A stretch of DNA of 45,216 nt from Pedosphaera sp. (GTDB taxonomy: Bacteria; Verrucomicrobiota; Verrucomicrobiia; Limisphaerales; SXQI01): NCBI GenBank assembly GCA_025359965.1, contig JANYDC010000106.1:1-45216 (forward strand), read 5' to 3'. Under the pieces are notes generated by a model that made no database searches, had not been told where the DNA came from, and worked only from the letters and a program-made list of their open reading frames with translations. Below, piece after piece: positions 42,746 through 45,216 of this stretch (position 1 is its first letter; every line of letters starts with the position of its first letter). The position numbers and the translations under genes are program-made.

Positions 42746-44851
42746 TCAATGGGGAACCGGAGAATCTCCGCCAAAAGAAAGGACGACGCGATAAAAATTG
42801 TGAAAATCAGACAGGCTGTTCGTCAGGATGGTCAAGGTATCTGTGGCTCGCACGGCACCGGCTGGATCGATAACAAATTCAGAACTTAAGTCGGATGCGG
42901 ATTGAATTTGGTAATAGAACCCTCGTGTGGTGGGATAACGAAGCTCGCAACCCAATGTCGACAGTCCGCGTATGGCCAATGAGATGGGTGTCTGAGCAAT
43001 TGTTCCATCAAAGTACTGTTTTGCCATTGCCCATGCTCCTTTTCCGCACTGAGATCCAACTCTGCGTCCCGTAAAGTCATCAATTGGGGGATGGATTCCG
43101 CCCCAAATTCGGGATAATCCAGCTTGATCTGCTGCATCAAAATAAGTAGCCCATTGCAACTCGATATCCTGACTTGGACCTTTTTCAAATGTTAAGGTGG
43201 TATTGGCCGCAAAGGAGTACCTGCCCATCCCTCCAGGAAAAAATGGAGATCCAGTAGCTGCAGTCAGCACTTCGGCGGCAGCCCGGCTAAAAGTGCTGTG
43301 GCCGGAAATATAACCAGGGAAGGCTGGTGTGACGAAGGTCTTCTTCTGGAAAGGAACCCAATCTATTGGACGAATCCATTTAACTCCACTGTGTTGAGTC
43401 GCTGGCTCAGACGGTTGTCCCGGCCAGGCATGGATCACCACTTTATTCACGGGAAGTCCCTCGTGTCGGCCTCCAGTTTGAGCCGTACTGTCTGTTACCA
43501 GCTCAATAAGTCCTGGCACAAGAGGAAGTCCGTTTGGGTTGTAACTGGGAAGAAAAGGGTCACTTGACTGTCCGGCCTGGCCCATATACCGAATGGCGGA
43601 GATCGGACGCCACCCGTCATAGTAACGCTTAAGCGACCAGGCAGCGCAGGCCGCATCGTGAAGAGCGGAGTTCAACGCAAGGTAGACCTTCACATCCCAT
43701 TCCAAATCGTCCAAAGTGGAGCCTGTTCCACCCAAACGTTTTTCAAACTGCGGACTATCAGCGACCAAGTTAGCCAGCGTGTTCCAATGACCAGGAGGAG
43801 TTTCGGAATTGGGGCCATCTGCCCAGAATTCGGCAAGGATTCGAGTGAAATCGCCACGTTTTACCAAATTAGGGGCGTACTGCTGGCCGGTTGCAGGATT
43901 GATGGAGTGCCCCTGACCGTCGCTGGTCCCCAGCGAATTATTTCCAAAAGTCCCAGGAGAAATATCAATGGACACATTATCATCGGGGGTCATCTCACTG
44001 CTGCGCTGGATAACAACGACAACATTGGATCGAAATTCCGCATCACCTACCCCGCCCAATTGGGGCGGTGGACCTGGATTGACCCAAGGGAGCGACGAGT
44101 CGAATCGTTCCAAGGCAAAAGGGCGAACGCCTAACCATTGTGATCCAAGGAATGTCTGAATGGGTCCGGCGGGAATCCCGTTCTGATCCACGGCATTCGC
44201 AATGGCCAACGGCTGCCAATGGTTCACATTCGAGACGATAATTCCGCTCAATCCGGTCACTAAGACCTGGTTTACAGGCGCGTAACCACCCAATTCAGGG
44301 AAATTATCCTTATAGCCTTGCTCCTGACGTGCTCCGTCTTTGATGAACCATTCTGACACGGCAGCAGCAACGCTGTTACCTAGGCCCGCTGGCGTGGAGG
44401 GGTCGAGAGAGAAATTATTAGTATCGTAACCGAGACTGGTAAGCCGGGCATCCAAAGCTACGAGTGTGGTCTTTGAGCCAACTGAAAGACTGTATCGTTC
44501 CTTCAGTATTCGATAGGCAGCGTAACTGATTGCCTCCCGGCGGGCGGCTGTGGCATCAGAAAAAGAATGCTTGCCGTGGTAAATATACCCAACAGCCACT
44601 GGATCGAAGGCCGCCCACGCATCGTACATTGCGGCTGAGAGGCTGAACAGATTTCTGGCATGAACGGGAGGGTGAGGCTTATCAATCCTGATCGCCGAGA
44701 GAGCTTCCTCATCCCACACCCGGGCGATGCTTTGGGCTGCCGCAACCGAGGTTTGGAAAAATGCGCAAAGCAAAGCGCAAAGGCCCAGAATTTTAAAACC
44801 GGAGCGAATCGAAAGCGCGGCCCCAGACGATTTACTAAAAACTATACTCAT
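42746..44851 (-). CDS. Secreted vanadium-dependent haloperoxidase/PAP2-like enzyme
   Basis: 701 residues with a signal peptide (I-L-G-L-C-A-L-L-C-A-F-F-Q-T-S-V-A-A-A). The vanadate/phosphate pocket motifs are all present. K-R-Y-Y-D-G-W-R-P is the K-x6-R-P motif at about residue 405. S-G-H-S-T, in A-F-P-G-Y-I-S-G-H-S-T-F-S-R, carries the first histidine near 515. S-R-I-W-G-G-I-H-P-P-I-D gives the S-R-x5-H motif with the vanadate-binding histidine near 584. Such enzymes oxidise halides with peroxide, but relatives act as phosphatases, and the halide or substrate cannot be read here. The last 70 residues form a beta module with Y-Y-Q-I-Q-S-A-S-D-L and F-Y-R-V-V-L, also seen near the N-terminus of the giant protein. 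A small hairpin lies just before the ATG (44859-44872). Confidence 0.9.
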   Translation of the reverse strand: MSIVFSKSSGAALSIRSGFKILGLCALLCAFFQTSVAAAQSIARVWDEEALSAIRIDKPHPPVHARNLFSLSAAMYDAWAAFDPVAVGYIYHGKHSFSDATAARREAISYAAYRILKERYSLSVGSKTTLVALDARLTSLGYDTNNFSLDPSTPAGLGNSVAAAVSEWFIKDGARQEQGYKDNFPELGGYAPVNQVLVTGLSGIIVSNVNHWQPLAIANAVDQNGIPAGPIQTFLGSQWLGVRPFALERFDSSLPWVNPGPPPQLGGVGDAEFRSNVVVVIQRSSEMTPDDNVSIDISPGTFGNNSLGTSDGQGHSINPATGQQYAPNLVKRGDFTRILAEFWADGPNSETPPGHWNTLANLVADSPQFEKRLGGTGSTLDDLEWDVKVYLALNSALHDAACAAWSLKRYYDGWRPISAIRYMGQAGQSSDPFLPSYNPNGLPLVPGLIELVTDSTAQTGGRHEGLPVNKVVIHAWPGQPSEPATQHSGVKWIRPIDWVPFQKKTFVTPAFPGYISGHSTFSRAAAEVLTAATGSPFFPGGMGRYSFAANTTLTFEKGPSQDIELQWATYFDAADQAGLSRIWGGIHPPIDDFTGRRVGSQCGKGAWAMAKQYFDGTIAQTPISLAIRGLSTLGCELRYPTTRGFYYQIQSASDLSSEFVIDPAGAVRATDTLTILTNSLSDFHNFYRVVLSFGGDSPVPH

Positions 44852-45075
44852 ATCAGGCGACGACAGCTCGTCATTATTTTTCTTTTAGAGCCCTCCGTTA
44901 AATGGGCTGTAGGGCACTTCCAAAAATGGCATGTATTAAAAGCAGGCTATCCTAAAGGCACATTTGGAACCCGCATAGGTTGTTGGCCCGCCCGTTTGAA
45001 TGGAGCGGTTGCAGGTTGAGTGGTGCATCCAGAACCTCTCGTTGCCAACAGTTTCCTGTTTTTTCATGGTTCGTC
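44852..45075. other. Intergenic stretch between haloperoxidase and transposase fragment
   Basis: 224 bases with no gene. It contains a stem GACGA (44859-44863) / TCGTC (44868-44872) followed on the plus strand by a T-rich run, and an AGCCC (44889-44893) / GGGCT (44904-44908) dyad. The outer end of the IS5-type element should lie in the right part, but I cannot locate its terminal repeat with only one end in view. Confidence 0.4.
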
Positions 45076-45216
45076 TCATGCCTTGGCCACCGGATGCAGC
45101 TTGAGCCGCAGGATCGTCTCGTAGCGTTTGAGGTTATAGCAGAGGTTGAGCATCTGGATGGCCGCCTTGTTTCTGGCCCAGCCCACGTACCTCTGGAAGA
45201 TCCGTCCCGCCTGTCC
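45076..45216 (-). mobile_element. IS5-type transposase, C-terminal fragment at window edge
   Basis: The last 46 codons of a minus-strand ORF that begins outside the window: R-I-F-Q-R-Y-V-G-W-A-R-N-K-A-A-I-Q-M-L-N-L-C-Y-N-L-K-R-Y-E... and L-H-P-V-A-K-A before the TGA. The pattern A-R-N-x-A-x-x-x-L-x-x-L-x-Y-N-L-x-R is the end of the DDE domain of IS5-group transposases. No frame breaks are visible, so the element may be intact to the right. Confidence 0.72.

Overview
The window looks like chromosome of a Gram-negative member of the Verrucomicrobiota, most likely the Pedosphaera/Limisphaera side of the phylum. This is an inference. It rests on the gene mix (LpxI, GTP-type PEP carboxykinase, eukaryote-type UDP-sugar pyrophosphorylase), on very large secreted PKD/FG-GAP/YD-repeat proteins, on secreted proteins carrying a 'YxLQSSxD...FxRV' type beta module, and on the near absence of Shine-Dalgarno motifs. 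LpxI and a beta-barrel protein ending in Phe indicate an outer membrane. I saw no tRNA, rRNA or CRISPR array.

Layout. (1) 1-1069: a decayed area with the 3' end of a PepSY-like gene, a response-regulator pseudogene with two in-frame stops, an IS3-type transposase scrap fused to it, and a 31-codon Lys-rich micro-ORF. (2) 1070-12972: housekeeping genes. lpxI is on plus. On minus lie a GbsR/MarR regulator with a visible promoter, then a tightly packed run phoH-ybeY-recO-helicase with overlapping or near-touching ends, then HIT hydrolase, gltX, an Uup-like ABC-F ATPase and pckG. (3) 13103-16391, plus strand: a divergent ROK-family protein, a PIG-L deacetylase, a stand-alone receiver and a TPR protein. 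(4) 16459-20091, minus strand: UDP-glucose dehydrogenase, a membrane-anchored TPR protein and a UDP-glucose pyrophosphorylase, which together give the route glucose-1-P to UDP-glucose to UDP-glucuronate. (5) 20318-24517: an adenylate cyclase with two HisKA-like segments and a receiver domain, a secreted alpha/alpha-toroid (squalene-cyclase-like) protein, and a secreted YdjY-domain protein.

(6) 24521-42392 is the striking part. Four minus-strand genes lie in a row: an outer-membrane beta-barrel protein, a secreted protein of unknown family, a giant protein of about 4,949 residues, and a small two-helix membrane protein. The giant protein has a signal peptide, five FG-GAP/VCBS repeats, a long PKD array with a jelly-roll domain inserted in one PKD unit, an alpha/alpha-toroid domain, further PKD/FN3/cadherin-like/CARDB-like modules, a full RHS/YD-repeat shell with a membrane-like insert, the RHS core motif, and a unique Gly/Ala-rich tip of about 290 residues. 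I propose it as a surface-displayed polymorphic-toxin or adhesion system, with the downstream small membrane protein as candidate immunity partner. That function is inference.

(7) 42746-45216: a secreted vanadium-dependent haloperoxidase/PAP2-type enzyme, then the C-terminus of an IS5-type transposase running off the right edge.
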